Positions 1 through 10,635 of a stretch of DNA of 64,000 nt are shown piece by piece (the first letter of the stretch is position 1; every line of letters starts with the position of its first letter). The translations under genes and the position numbers were made by a program. Origin of the DNA: CAVTWY01 sp963738575 (lineage in GTDB: Bacteria > Pseudomonadota > Gammaproteobacteria > Burkholderiales > Burkholderiaceae_C); assembly GCA_963738575.1 (NCBI GenBank), contig CAVTWY010000002.1, forward strand, positions 1 through 64,000, written 5' to 3'. A model generated the notes under the pieces. That model was given only the letters and a program-made list of their open reading frames with translations. It made no database searches and was not told where the DNA came from.

Positions 1-1213
1 GTCGGCGTGGACGATCCCGCAGGGCGAGGAGGCGACGAGGCGCCACATCGAACGGCATCAAGGCCGGCGACATCGACCCGGCGAACGGCCAAGCGGTGCT
101 GTACTAGCACGACCCGATGGTGCCCGGCAAAAGTTCGACAAGCCGGGCAAGTCGCCCTTCATGGACATGAAGCTGGTGCCGGTCTACGCCGGCGCGGGCG
201 GCGACGAGGGCACCGTCACGATCAGCCCGCGCGTGCAGCAGAACCTCGGCGTGGCCACGGCGGTGGTCAGCGAGGGCACGATCGCGCCCAAGGTCGCGGC
301 GGTCGGCAGCATCGCGTGCAACGAGCGCGATCAGGCCGTGGTCGCGGCGCGCGCAGCCGGCTTCGTCGAGAAGCTGTACGTGCGCGCGCCGCTGGACCGC
401 ATCGCCGCGGGCGCGCCGCTGGCCGAACTCTACGTGCCCGACTGGGTGGCCGCGCAGGAGGAATTCTTGTCGCTGCGGCGCTTGACAGCGAGCGAGATGG
501 CGCCGCTGATCGACGGCGCGCGCCAGCGCATGCGGCTGGCCGGCATGAGCGAAGCGCAGATCGCCGAGGTCGAGCCGAGCGGCCGCGTGCAGGCGCGCAT
601 CACCGTGCCCGCGCCGATCGGCGGCGTGGTCGCCGAGCTGATGGCGCGCGAGGGCATGACGGTGATGCCGGGCGCAACGCTGTTCCGCATCAACGGCTCG
701 GCCACGGTGTGGGTGAACGCCGAGGTGCCGGAGAGTCAGGCCGCGCTGCTCCGGCCCGGCACGCCGGTGCGCGCGACACGCCGGCGTTGCCCGGCCTGGC
801 GTTCAAGGGCCGAGTGCAAGCGCTGCTGCCCGAAGTCAATCCCGCGACGCGCACGATCAAGGCGCGCGTCGAACTCACCAACCCCGGCCTGCGCCTGGTG
901 CCCGGCATGATGGTGCCGATGAGCTTCGCCGACCTGCGCGCCGACAAGGTGCTGCTGGTGCCGAGCGAAGCGGTGATCCAGACCGGCAAGCGCACGGTGG
1001 TGATGCTGGCCGAGGACGGCAGACGCTTCCGGCCGGTGGAGGTCGAGACCGGCATCGAGAGCCGGCGGCCAGACGGAGATCCGCAAGGGCCTGCAGGCCG
1101 GCCAGCGCGTGGTCGTCTCGGCGCAGTTCCTGATCGACTCCGAGGCCAGCCTGAAGGCGGTGCGAGTCGCGCCTGAATCGAGCGATGCGCCGCAGCGGCG
1201 GACCAAGCCATGA
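1..1213 (+). CDS. cusB: CusB-type RND efflux periplasmic adaptor, 5' end missing, interrupted
   Basis: Membrane-fusion subunit of a copper/silver tripartite efflux pump; it would bridge CusA and the outer-membrane channel in the periplasm. The readable protein begins with a heavy-metal-binding domain (DPMVPG, then FDKPGKSPFMDMKLVPVY near 115-190), followed by the adaptor core (RVQQNLGV, then the barrel-sandwich and the RTIKARVELTNPGLRLVPGM segment near 850-910). It is broken by an in-frame TAG at about 105-107, a lost C near 132, a shift near 770 and an extra C near 1065. The last frame ends in TGA at 1211-1213, overlapping the cusA ATG (ATGA), which implies translational coupling. The family assignment is firm; the N-terminus lies outside the window. 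Confidence 0.85.
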
Positions 1214-4200
1214 TCGCGCGCCTGATCCGCTGGTCGATCGCCAACCGCTTCCTGGTGCTGCTGGCGACCGCGATGGTCAGCGCCTGGGGCGTGGTGTCGC
1301 TGATGCGCACGCCCCTCGATGCGCTGCCCGATCTGTCCGACGTGCAGGTCATCATCCGCACGCCGTGGCCGGGCCAGGCGCCGCAGATCGTCGAGGACCA
1401 GGTGACCTATCCGCTGGCCACCACGATGCTGTCGGTGCCCGGCGCGAAGACGGTGCGCGGCTACTCGTTCTTCGGCGACTCGTTCGTCTACGTGCTGTTC
1501 GACGACGGCACCGATCTGTACTGGGCGCGCTCGCGCGTGCTCGAGTAGCTGAACCAGGTGCAGTCGCGCCTGCCCGCCAAGGCCAAGCCCGCGCTCGGGC
1601 CCGACGCGACCGGGGTCGGCTGGATCTACCAGTACGCGCTGGTCGATCGCAGCGGCAAGCTGGACGCCGGCCAGTTGCGCGCGCTGCAGGACTGGTTCCT
1701 GCGGTTCGAGTTGAAGACGGTCGAACGTCGCCGAAGTGGCGAGCGTCGGCGGCATGGTGCGCCAGTACCAGGTCGTGCTCGACCCGGACCGGCTCGCGGC
1801 CTACGACCTCCCGCACAACCGCGTGATCGAGGCGATGAAGCGCGCCAACCAGGAGGCCGGCGGCTCGGTGCTCGAACTCGGCGAGGCCGAGTACATGGTG
1901 CGCGCCTCGGGCTACCTGCGGTCGCTCGACGACTTTCGCGCCATGCCGCTGATGACGACCGACGCCGGCGTGTCGGTGCGCCTGGGCGACGTGGCGCGCG
2001 TGCAGGTCGGCCCCGAGATGCGGCGCGGCATCGGCGAGCTCGACGGCGAGGGCGAGGCCGCCGGCGGCGTGATCGTGATGCGCTCGGGGCAGAACGCGCT
2101 GGAGACCATCGCCGCGGTCAAGGCCAAGCTCGAAGCGCTCAAGCCCGGCCTGCCGCCGGGCGTGGAGATCGTCCCCACCTACGACCGCTCGGGCCTGATC
2201 GAGCGCGCCGTCGCCAACCTGCGCAACAAGCTGGTCGAGGAGTTCATCGTCGTCGCGCTGGTGTGCGGCCTGTTCCTGTTCCACCTGCGCTCGGCCTTCG
2301 TCGCCATCGTCTCGCTGCCGCTCGGCGTGCTGATCGCCTTCATCGTGATGCAGCTACCAGGGCGTGAACGCGAACATCATGTCGCTGGGCGGCATCGCGA
2401 TCGCCATCGGCGCGATGGTCGATGCGGCGGTGGTGATGATCGAGAACGCGCACAAGCAGCTCGAGCGCTGGGCGCACGAGCATCCGGACCGAACGCTGGC
2501 CGGCGAAGAGCGCTGGCGCGTGATCGGCGACGCGGCGGCGGAAGTGGGGCCGGCGCTCTTCTTCTCGCTGCTCATCATCACGTTCGTTCGTGCCGGTGTT
2601 CAGCTTGCAGGCGCAGGAGGGGCGGCTGTTCGCGCCGCTGGCCTTCACCAAGACCTATGCGATGGCCGCGGCCGCGGGGCTGGCGGTGACGCTGATCCCG
2701 GTGCTGATGGGCTACCTCGTGCGCGGTCGCATCCCCGAGGAGCGCGCCAATCCGATCAACCGCGCGCTGATCGCGATCTATCGGCCGCTGCTGAACGCAG
2801 TGCTGCAGTGGCCGAAGACGACGCTGCTGGTGGCCGCACTCGTGCTCGCTGCGAGCGCGTGGCCATTGACCCGCCTCGGCGCCGAGTTCATGCCGCCGCT
2901 CGACGAGGGCGACCTGCTCTACATGCCGAGCGCGCTGCCGGGCCTCTCGGCCGGCAAGGCGGCCGAGCTGCTGCAGCAGACCGACCGCCTGATCCGCACC
3001 GTGCCCGAAGTGCAGAGCGTGTTCGGCAAGGCCGGCCGCGCCGAGACCGCGACCGACCCGGCGCCGCTGGAGATGTTCGAGACGACGATCCAATTCAAGC
3101 CGCGCGACCAGTGGCGGCCCGGCATGACGCCCGAAGCGCTGATTGAAGAACTCGACCGCACGGTGCGTGTGCCGGGCCTGACCAACATCTGGGTGCCGCC
3201 GATCCGCAACCGCATCGACATGCTGGCCACGGGCATCAAGAGCGCCGTCGGCATCAAGGTGGCGGGGCCTGATCTCGCCACCATCGACCGCACGGCGCAG
3301 GCCATCGAGCAAGCCGTGAAGAACGTGCCTGGCGTGTCGAGCGCACTCGCCGAGCGCCTGACGGGCGGGCGCTACATCGACATCGACATCAAACGCGACG
3401 CCGCGGCGCGCTTCGGCATGAACATCGCCGACGTGCAATCGGTCGTGTCCTCAGCCATCGGCGGCGAGAACATCGGCGAGACGGTCGAAGGCACGCAGCG
3501 CTTTCCGATTTCCGTGCGCTACCCGCGCGAGCTGCGCGACTCGCTCGACAAGCTGAAGCGTCTGCCGATCGTCAGCGAGCGCGGCGCGCGCCTGGTGCTC
3601 GGCGACGTGGCCGACATCCGCATCAGCGACGGCCCGCCGATGCTGCGCAGCGAGAACGCGCGCCTCGCCGGCTGGGTCTATGTCGATATGCGCGACCGCG
3701 ACCTCGCCTCGACCGTCCACGACATGCAGCGCGCGGTGGCCGACAAGGTGGCGCTGCCGGCCGGCGTGTCAGTCGCCTGGTCGGGCCAGTTCGAATACCT
3801 CGAACGCGCGGCGGCGCAGTTGAAGCTCGTCGTGCCCTTCACGCTGATGATCATCTTCGTGCTGCTGTATCTCACCTTCCGGCGCATCGACGAAGCGCTG
3901 CTGATCATGGCCACATTGCCCTTCGCGCTGGTCGGCGGCGTGTGGCTGCTGTGGGCCCTCGGCCATCACCTCTCGGTGGCCAGCGCGGTCGGCTTCATCG
4001 CGCTCGCGGGCGTCGCCGCGGAGTTCGGCGTCATCATGCTGCTGTACCTGAAGCACGCCTGGGAGGAACGTCAGCAAAGCGCCGAATCGCTGCTCGATGC
4101 GATCCGCGACGGCGCCGTGCTGCGCGTGCGCCCCAAGGCGATGACGGTGGCCGTGATCCTCGCCGGCCTGCTGCCGATCCTCTTCGGCGGCGGCACCGGC

Positions 4201-4323
4201 AGCGAAGTCATGAGCCGCATCGCGGCGCCGATGATCGGCGGCATGGTCAGCGCGCCGCTGCTGTCGATGTTCGTCGTGCCGGCGGCGTGGCTGTTGATGA
4301 GGCGGCGGGTTGGGAGGGCGTAG
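1210..4323 (+). CDS. cusA: CusA copper/silver RND efflux transporter, interrupted
   Basis: Inner-membrane proton-driven Cu(I)/Ag(I) exporter of the heavy-metal RND family, about 1,037 residues, close to E. coli CusA (1,047). The frame runs from ATG 1210 (MIARLIRWSIANRFLVLL). It is broken by TAG at 1546-1548 (family: LEYLNQ), then by shifts near 1724, 2355 and 2583, and is intact from 2590 to the TAG stop at 4321-4323. Seen: the TM4 motif GAMVDAAVVMIENAHK and counterparts of the three metal-binding methionines of E. coli CusA, in FMPPLDEGDLLYM, PLEMFETT and RIDMLATG. These support Cu/Ag rather than Zn/Co specificity. The gene overlaps cusB by 4 bases. The interruptions read as sequence errors, because every fragment is highly conserved. 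Confidence 0.93.
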
Positions 4324-4427
4324 GAAACCCCATCGCCGCCGACGCGGCGCGCCAGCACATCGAGCACGAGGTCGCGGTCGCTGACGATGCCGCTGACGGC
4401 CTCACTGTCGCCGGCCTGCGATGACAT
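4321..4427 (-). pseudogene. CBS-domain remnant
   Basis: A short minus-strand stretch reads SGIVSDRDLVLDVLARR, the typical GIVTDRDLVxxVL element of a CBS domain. No full domain surrounds it, and it abuts the 3' end of cusA on the opposite strand. It is either a decayed remnant or a piece left at an assembly join. Nothing else was recognised between 4324 and 4540. Confidence 0.35.
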
Positions 4428-4540
4428 GGCACGTGCCGGATGCGCTGCGCTTGAGCCGCGTCAACGCCAGGCTGGTCGCAATGCAGTCTGCTTCGCAGAT
4501 CGGATGCAAAGCATCGGTTTGCGAACCAACGAGGCGCCCC

Positions 4541-4987
4541 ATGAAGAACTGGATAGTGATTGCCAACGCGGCGCGTGCGCGTGTGCTCGAAGAAGGCTAC
4601 GAGCCGGGCCGCTATGTGCATGTGGCCGACCTGGTGCATCCGCAGAGCCGGCAGAAGGGCGTGGCGCTGGCCAGCGACCGGCCCGGCCATGCGCATGCCG
4701 AAGGCCGCGGGCTGGCCGGCACGTCGTATGCGCCGCACACCGACCCGCGCGAGCGCGAGCACGACCGCTTTGCGCGCCAGTTGGCGCAGCGGCTCGACGA
4801 AGGCGTGGCCGCCCAGCACTGCGCCGGCCTGGTGCTGGTGGCGTCGAGTCCGTTCCTCGGCCACCTGAAGGCTCATCTCGGCAAGCAGGCGACGAAGGCG
4901 ATCCTGCGCACGATCGATGCCGACTACACCGCGCTCGACGAGCGCGAACTGGCCGAGCGGCTGGCCCTCCCCCAGAGCGGCGCATGA
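4541..4987 (+). CDS. Host-attachment family protein
   Basis: Intact 148-residue protein of the family annotated as required for attachment to host cells (PF10116-like). Seen: the N-terminal MKNWIVIANAARARVLE, then DLVHPQSR, SDRPGHA, the signature YAPHTDPREREHDRFARQLA, LVLVASSPFLGHLKAHL and a C-terminal LDERELAERL. Start ATG 4541 is chosen because the family begins with a short M-x-W-I/V-V/I-A-N segment. The biochemical role of the family is poorly defined; it has a release-factor-like fold and is presumably cytoplasmic. It stands alone between cusA and a convergent esterase gene. Confidence 0.85.
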   Translation: MKNWIVIANAARARVLEEGYEPGRYVHVADLVHPQSRQKGVALASDRPGHAHAEGRGLAGTSYAPHTDPREREHDRFARQLAQRLDEGVAAQHCAGLVLVASSPFLGHLKAHLGKQATKAILRTIDADYTALDERELAERLALPQSGA

Positions 4988-5027
4988 AAACGCTCGACGC
5001 ACCGTCCCCGGCCGCCGGATCGGACCG

Positions 5028-6008
5028 TCACCCGATGCCCGGCATTGCCGCCGCAGCAGCCGGCTCCCAGCCGGTGCGCGCAACAACGAAGCGCACGATC
5101 TGATCGATCGCCAGGGCCGCCTCGGGCAGAAACGCCACCATCTGGAAGTTGTGCGGCGTTGCCGGCCACAGCTCGAGTTCGACGTCCACGCCTGCGGCGT
5201 GCGCGCGCTGTGCCGTGCGCACCGCCTCGTCACGCAGCAGCTCGGAGCTGCCGGCCTGCAGGAACAACGGCGGGAAGCCGGTGAAATCGGCGAACAGCGG
5301 CGACGCATCCGGATCCAGGTACTGCTCTTCGAAAGGCAGGTAGCGGCCGCGCAGGACCCGCAGGTCGGCCAGGCTCAGCATCGGATCCAGCCCCGCGTTG
5401 TCGACCAGGCTGCGGCTCTCGAACGTGCAGTCGACCGCCGGCGACAGCAGCACGGCGCAAGCCGGCAGCGGCTCGCCGGCGCGCCGCGTGCGGCTGAGCG
5501 TGACCAGGGCGAGGTTGCCGCCCGCCGAGTCGCCGAGAAAGACCACGTCGCGTGCAGCGCAGCCGTTGGCCAGGGCCCAGCGGTAGGCGGTCAGGCAATC
5601 GTCGGGCGCGGCGGGAAACGGGTGCTCCGGCGCCAGGCGGTAGTCGGGGATCAGCGCGCACGCGCCGAGGCGCCGGCACAGCCGCGCCGCGAACGCCGCA
5701 TGGGCATTCGGGAAGCGGAAGGCGAACGAGCCGCCGTGCAGGTAGAAGATGACGCGGCCGGGCTGGGTCTGCGGCACGCTGATCCACTCGGCCGGCACGC
5801 CGTGGCAATCGACGGCCTCGCGGACGACGCTGCGCTCGGGCTGAAAGTAGCGCGCATCGAGGGCTTCGTAGCGCCGCCGCAGCAGCGCGATGTCGGCGTC
5901 GCTGGCCAGCGGCTCGCGCAGCGCCAGCCGCACCAGGGCGCCGAGCGCGCGGCTGCGCCAACTGGGCGTGCCTTCGATCGTGCGCACATGCGGTTCATCG
6001 TTGCTCAT
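5028..6008 (-). CDS. Alpha/beta hydrolase, HSL-type esterase
   Basis: Intact 326-residue carboxylesterase/lipase of the hormone-sensitive-lipase group. Seen: oxyanion-hole motif HGGSFAF, RLAPEHPFPAAPDD, nucleophile elbow GDSAGGN (catalytic Ser), a later Asp in the DEAVRTAQRA region and the catalytic His in ATPHNFQM. ATG at 6006-6008 gives MSNDEPHVRT. It lies 14 bases downstream of the ACP-ligase-acyltransferase gene on the same strand, suggesting one operon with it and the phasin. The substrate is probably a short- or medium-chain acyl ester, possibly released by that lipid-handling cluster (inference). Confidence 0.88.
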   Translation of the reverse strand: MSNDEPHVRTIEGTPSWRSRALGALVRLALREPLASDADIALLRRRYEALDARYFQPERSVVREAVDCHGVPAEWISVPQTQPGRVIFYLHGGSFAFRFPNAHAAFAARLCRRLGACALIPDYRLAPEHPFPAAPDDCLTAYRWALANGCAARDVVFLGDSAGGNLALVTLSRTRRAGEPLPACAVLLSPAVDCTFESRSLVDNAGLDPMLSLADLRVLRGRYLPFEEQYLDPDASPLFADFTGFPPLFLQAGSSELLRDEAVRTAQRAHAAGVDVELELWPATPHNFQMVAFLPEAALAIDQIVRFVVARTGWEPAAAAAMPGIG

Positions 6009-6022
6009 GCCGGCAGTGTCGG

Positions 6023-8897
6023 TCACAGGCGCGACGCGATCGCGCGCTGCGTGGCCGCGCGCAGCGCGAGCGCGGCGGCAAAGGTGTCGCCGTCGCGTTC
6101 GCCGGGCATAACGGCTTCGCAGAGCTCGACCTCGAGCGGCGCCGGCCGCGGCCACCAGGCGCCGTCGGGCAGCATCTCGCGGTTGCCGCGCAGCACCACC
6201 GGCAGCAGCGGCACGCGGGCCTGCGCCGCGGCCATGAAGGCGCCGAGGTGCAAGGGCAGCAGGCCGTGGCGCGGCGCGAATGTGCCTTCCGGAAAGTAGA
6301 TCAGCGATCGCCCGCGCGCCACCGCCTCGGCCAGCCGGGCGGCATCGGCAACTCCGCGCTCGGCCTCGAAGCGGTCGACGAACTCGGCGCCGAGGCGCTG
6401 CAGGAACAGGCGCAGCGCCAAGGACCGGCGCAGCTCGCCCTTGGCAACGAAGCGCAAAGGGCCGCGGCAGCGCAGCGATCAGGATCACGCCGTCGAGGTA
6501 GCTGGCGTGGCTGCAGGCCAGCACGCAAGGGCCGTCGGGCAAATGCTCGAGGCCGCGCACGGCCAGTGGCGTGGCGGTCAGGCGCAGCAACAGCCGTGCG
6601 AGGCGGTGGTTGAAGCGCCAGGCCAGAGCAGGGTCGTGCAGGCTGACCGTCACCACCCACGCCAGCGGGGCCAACAGCCAGAACAGCAATCCGGCGTAGA
6701 GCGCCGAACAGCGCGCGGCCGAGGCTGCCTGCGGCCAGATGCAGGCGCGCGGCCAGCGCGCCCAGCGCCAGGCGCAGCACCTGGCGGCGCGCCGTCGGCA
6801 CGGCCGCGCCGATGCGGCCGGCCTCGTAGGCCGCGCGGCAGGCCGCTGCGGCGCAGCTTGCCGCTCGAGGTCTTGAGCACGCTGTGCGGCGGCGCCAGCA
6901 CGACCTCGTCCGGCGGCTCGCCGATCGCAGCGATCACCGCGCGCGAGACCGCCTCGCGCCGCTGGGCCTGCGCTGCCGCGTCGCCGGGCTGCGTCTCGGC
7001 CAGCACCACCAGGCGCTCGGTGCCGGTGGCCGGGTCGGGGCTGCCGAACACGGCGACGCAGCCCTTGCGCACGCCGGCGACGTTGCCGACGCTGTCTTCG
7101 ATTTCCTGCGGGTACAGGTTGCGCCCGCCGCGGATGACGATGTCCTTGACGCGGCCGGTGATGTAGACCTCGCCCGCGGCGCGGTAGGCGCGGTCGCCGC
7201 TGTCGAGCCAGCCGTCGTGGAACAGCCGCGCCGTCTGCTCCGGGTTGCGGAAGTAGCCGTGCGTGGCCGAGGGGCCGCGGAACTCGAGCCGGCCCTCGAT
7301 GCGCTCGCCGACTTCGCGCCCGTCGGCGTCGACGATGCGGATCGCGTGCCCCGGCAACGGCGCGCCGCAGGCGACGAAGCGCAGCGCCGTGGCATCGTCG
7401 GCGGCGGCCGGCAGCGCGCGATGTTCGCGCTCGAAAGGCTCGCGCTGGATGCGGTCGACCTGCACCGCGCGCCCGAGCGGCGGGAACAGCAGGCCCAGGC
7501 AGGCTTCGGCCAGGCCGTACACCGGCGTGACCGCGCCCGGGCCGCAAGCCGCAACGCGCGAAGCGCTGCTCGAAGCGCTGCACGGTGTCGGGGCTGACCG
7601 CTTCGGCGCCGTTGAAGGCCAGGCGCCAGCAACTCAGATCGAGCCCGGCCAACGCGGCGTCGTCGATGCGCTTGACGCACAGCTCGTAGGCGAAGTTCGG
7701 CGCCGCCGACAGCGTGCCGCGGTAGCGGTCGATGGCCTGCAGCCAGCGCTCGGGCCGCGCCAGAAAGGCCAGCGGCGACATCACCACCAGCGCATAGCCG
7801 ACATACAGCGCGCCGAGCCAGGCGCCGATCAGCCCCATGTCGTGGTACAGCGGCAGCCAGCTGACGAAGACGTCGCGCGGCGTGGCCTGCACCACCTGCG
7901 CCATCGCGCGGATGTTGGCCAGCAGGTTGGCATGCGTCAGCGCCACGCCCTTGGGGTTGCCGGTGCTGCCCGAGGTGTACTGGATGAAGGCGATGTCGTC
8001 GCCGCGCACGGCCACCGGCGCCGGCACGCCGCCGCGCGCGGCCAGCTGCTGCGGCGTCATCGACATGGCGCAGGCCGGGCACGCGGGCCTGCAGCAGGCG
8101 GGCGACGACCATCGCCTCGGGCACCGTCACCAGCAGCGTGGCGCGGGCGTTGTCGAGGATGCCGGCGTGGCGCAGCACATGCTCCTCGAGCTGCGAGGCG
8201 CGCGCCGGCGGGTAGATCGGCACCGGCACCGCGCCGGCGCGCAGGATGCCGAGGTAGGTGCTGAAGTACGCCGGCGAGGTCGGCAGCATGATGGCCACGC
8301 ATTGGCGCGGCTGCACGCCGGCGCGCTGCAGGCCGGCCGCCAGCGCTGCGCTGTCAGTCGGCGAGTTGGCGGTAGCTGAGGGGTTGCTCGGCGTCGCCCT
8401 CCAGGCAGGTCAGGTGGGTGCGGTCGGCATGCGCGCGCAGGTGCCACTCGAAGACGTCGAGCAGGGTCTCGGCGCTGGCCGGCGTGTCCTCCTGCGGTGC
8501 CGTGTCCTCGCGGCGCACCGGCGAGCGGCTCGGCGCCGGGCGCAGCGGGGTTGGCCGGGCCGGGGCTGCGGCAGGCCTGCTCGGCCGCGAGCAACAGGTC
8601 GCCGACCGTCTCGGCGCGCTGCAAGGTGTCGTCGGGCAGGCGGATGCCGAACTCGCGCTCGGTGCGCAGCAGCAGCTCGGTGCGGGCCAGGCTGTCGAAG
8701 CCGAGGTCGCGGTCGAGCACGCTGGCCAGCGTCACCGCCGGCAGGCCCGGCGCGTCGGCGGCATGCAGCTCGCGCAGCATGCGGTCGACGACGGCCAGCA
8801 ACGCAGGCGCCGCCACAGCGGGCGCCGCTGCCACGGCGCTCAGCGTGTCGACGTCGCCGTCTCTGACCTCGAACTCCGACCTGCGTGGCAGGGCCAC
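6023..8897 (-). CDS. ACP - fatty acyl-AMP ligase - PlsC-type acyltransferase fusion, interrupted
   Basis: One polypeptide of roughly 950 residues is inferred once about eight +1 shifts are bridged (near 8500, 8330, 8060, 7540, 6855, 6740 and 6460). Domains in order: acyl-carrier domain with the phosphopantetheine serine in GFDSLARTEL; fatty acyl-AMP ligase core with YTSGSTGNPKGV, LPLYHDMGLIG, VYGLAEACLG, GYFRNPEQT, SGDRAY and GRVKDIVIRGGRN; then a PlsC acyltransferase with SHASYLDG (HX4D) and FPEGTFAPR. An acyl group could be activated as adenylate, loaded on the fused ACP and passed to an acceptor. GTG 8895-8897 is chosen because GAGAGGT precedes it and it starts 4 bases after the phasin stop. 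No frame is intact end to end. Confidence 0.75.
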
Positions 8898-8901
8898 CGG
8901 C

Positions 8902-9705
8902 TCACCTCTCGCACAGCGCGAACGCTGGATTGGAACGTTGGCATCGTCGACCGGAACGCCACCTCGAACATTGACGCCGCACAACGGCGGCCCTGCATTC
9001 AGCGCGACCGGGCGCGGGGGCTGGACTTGACGGCGTTTGCGGGGTTTGCTGGCCTTGGCGAGGCCTGGACGGTGGCGCGACGGCCGCCGCAGCGTCGGCC
9101 GGAGCCTGCGTCGCGGCAGCGCCGGCTGCTGCCATCGCCTGCCACAGTGCCTGCATCCCCTGGCTCATCGACTCGGCCACGGCCGGCCACTGCGCTGGCA
9201 GGAAAGGCACGAAGGGCACGATCGGTTCATCGGGCACAGCGGCAACTGCCTCCTCGACGTCCGGCGACATGCCGTTGGCCGCGTTCACCACGCGTTCGAA
9301 CGATTGCGCGCCCTGGGCCAGCGCCGACTGCAGCATCCCGGTCTGCGAGCGCGCGAGCGCCAGCCAGGCGTCCTGACCGAACGCGGCCGCCATCTGCGCG
9401 CTCTGGCCGAGCAGGTCGAGTTCGAGGTTCCACACCCCCGCCACATCTTCGGCCGCGCCGATGCGGCGCTCGGTGGCTTGTGCCAGCTCGCCGAGGCGCC
9501 GTGTGCCCTGCCCCAGCGCCTGCATCCACTCGCCGGCGTCCGACACGCTGTGCTCGAACAGGCGCAAAGCGGCGCTCAGCGCGTCGCGCGACAACGCAGT
9601 CGACTGCTCGCTGATCTGCATCGACACCTCGTCCCAGGAGCCGAGAAAGCCGCGCACGTCGGGCACGGTGTCGATGGTCGATAGTCCTGCAATGCCCTTG
9701 TCCAT
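8902..9705 (-). CDS. Phasin-like granule-associated protein
   Basis: About 267 residues from ATG 9703-9705. The helical, Ala/Gln-rich central part (FEHSVSDAGEWMQALGQ, then ELAQATERRIGAAEDVAG and FERVVNAANGM) matches the phasin-2 fold that coats polyhydroxyalkanoate granules. It has no signal peptide or membrane segment. The Ala/Pro-rich C-terminus after about residue 210 may be out of frame: a competing frame closes at 8999. It is the first gene of a probable three-gene operon with the ACP-ligase-acyltransferase and the esterase, which places that operon in storage-lipid or membrane-lipid metabolism. Confidence 0.7.
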   Translation of the reverse strand: MDKGIAGLSTIDTVPDVRGFLGSWDEVSMQISEQSTALSRDALSAALRLFEHSVSDAGEWMQALGQGTRRLGELAQATERRIGAAEDVAGVWNLELDLLGQSAQMAAAFGQDAWLALARSQTGMLQSALAQGAQSFERVVNAANGMSPDVEEAVAAVPDEPIVPFVPFLPAQWPAVAESMSQGMQALWQAMAAAGAAATQAPADAAAAVAPPSRPRQGQQTPQTPSSPAPAPGRAECRAAVVRRQCSRWRSGRRCQRSNPAFALCER

Positions 9706-9961
9706 GTGCAGCTCCTTCAGTGGGCTTCAGTGTCGGACGATTCTGCGCCGCGATGCTGAGCCAGCGCAATCAATGCCGTGTGCGGACCCGATCGGCGCCT
9801 CGGCGGTAGCCGACGGCTATCGGCTCGCCGCAGCCACGATGGTGCGCGCTTTGCGCGCGCTCGATGCGCAGGTGAATGAATCCTGTAGAGTCTTGATGGG
9901 CTGCAGCCAGCAGGCGCAGTGCTTGAACGAGCGATCACTTTGCTTGGACTCGGAGAAGGTC

Positions 9962-10522
9962 ATGACCACCCTTGAGAACCGGCCAAACACCGCGCTTCTC
10001 GTCGTCGACATGCAGAACGGTGTGATCGCGAAGGCGTTTGCGCGCGACGCGGTTGTATCGAAGACTGGCGTTCTGGTTGACAAGGCACGGCGGGGCCGTA
10101 TCCCCGTCATCTGGATTCAGCACTCCGATGACCAATTGGCGAGGGGAAGTGATGAATGGCGGATCGTGCCGGAGCTGACTCCCTCCGCTGCCGAGCCGCT
10201 GGTGGAAAAGCACTTCGGTGACGCGTTTGAAGACACCAATCTGGAGAACGTGCTGTTGTCACTGGGTGTCGGGCGACTTTTTGTGGTCGGCGCGCAGACC
10301 GATGCGTGCGTCCGCTCAACTCTGCACGGCGCGTTCGTCAGGGGCTACGACACCACACTGGTCAGTGATGCCCACACGACAGAAGACCAAACGACGTGGG
10401 GGGCACCGCCGCCGGACAAGGTGATCGCACACACGAACCTGTACTGGAGCTATCAGACCGCTCCTGGGCGGAAGGCCGGGACGATCGAGACAAAGGACGT
10501 GGGCTTCGGCAGCATGCAGTGA
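9962..10522 (+). CDS. Isochorismatase-family cysteine hydrolase
   Basis: Intact 186-residue hydrolase of the isochorismatase/nicotinamidase superfamily. Catalytic triad seen: Asp16 in VVDMQNG, Lys in VEKHFGDAF and Cys in GAQTDACV. ATG 9962 follows GGAGAAGG at ideal spacing. The fold is certain; the substrate is not. The DAFEDTNL and TDACVRSTLHGAF segments are common in uncharacterised amidases, and neighbouring genes give no substrate hint. The region 9706-9961 upstream holds only its presumed promoter, between divergent genes. Confidence 0.85.
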   Translation: MTTLENRPNTALLVVDMQNGVIAKAFARDAVVSKTGVLVDKARRGRIPVIWIQHSDDQLARGSDEWRIVPELTPSAAEPLVEKHFGDAFEDTNLENVLLSLGVGRLFVVGAQTDACVRSTLHGAFVRGYDTTLVSDAHTTEDQTTWGAPPPDKVIAHTNLYWSYQTAPGRKAGTIETKDVGFGSMQ

Positions 10523-10635
10523 GGCTGGACATGTGCCGCGCTATCCGGTTTCGGGCACGCGCAACGGGATTGCCGGCATCCGCTCCTGGCCGCAAGCCGC
10601 CGGCCACCTTCCACTTCGCTGGACGCAATGGCACA

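Noticed and set aside
736..1755. Long antisense open frames over the cus genes, and similar ones over hpa, glg and RND genes.
   Set aside because: They are GC-rich shadows of conserved genes with low-complexity His/Arg/Ala translations.
1210..4323. Programmed ribosomal frameshifting in cusA and other genes.
   Set aside because: Breaks occur in dozens of unrelated genes, up to about eight in one gene, with no shared slippery heptamer.
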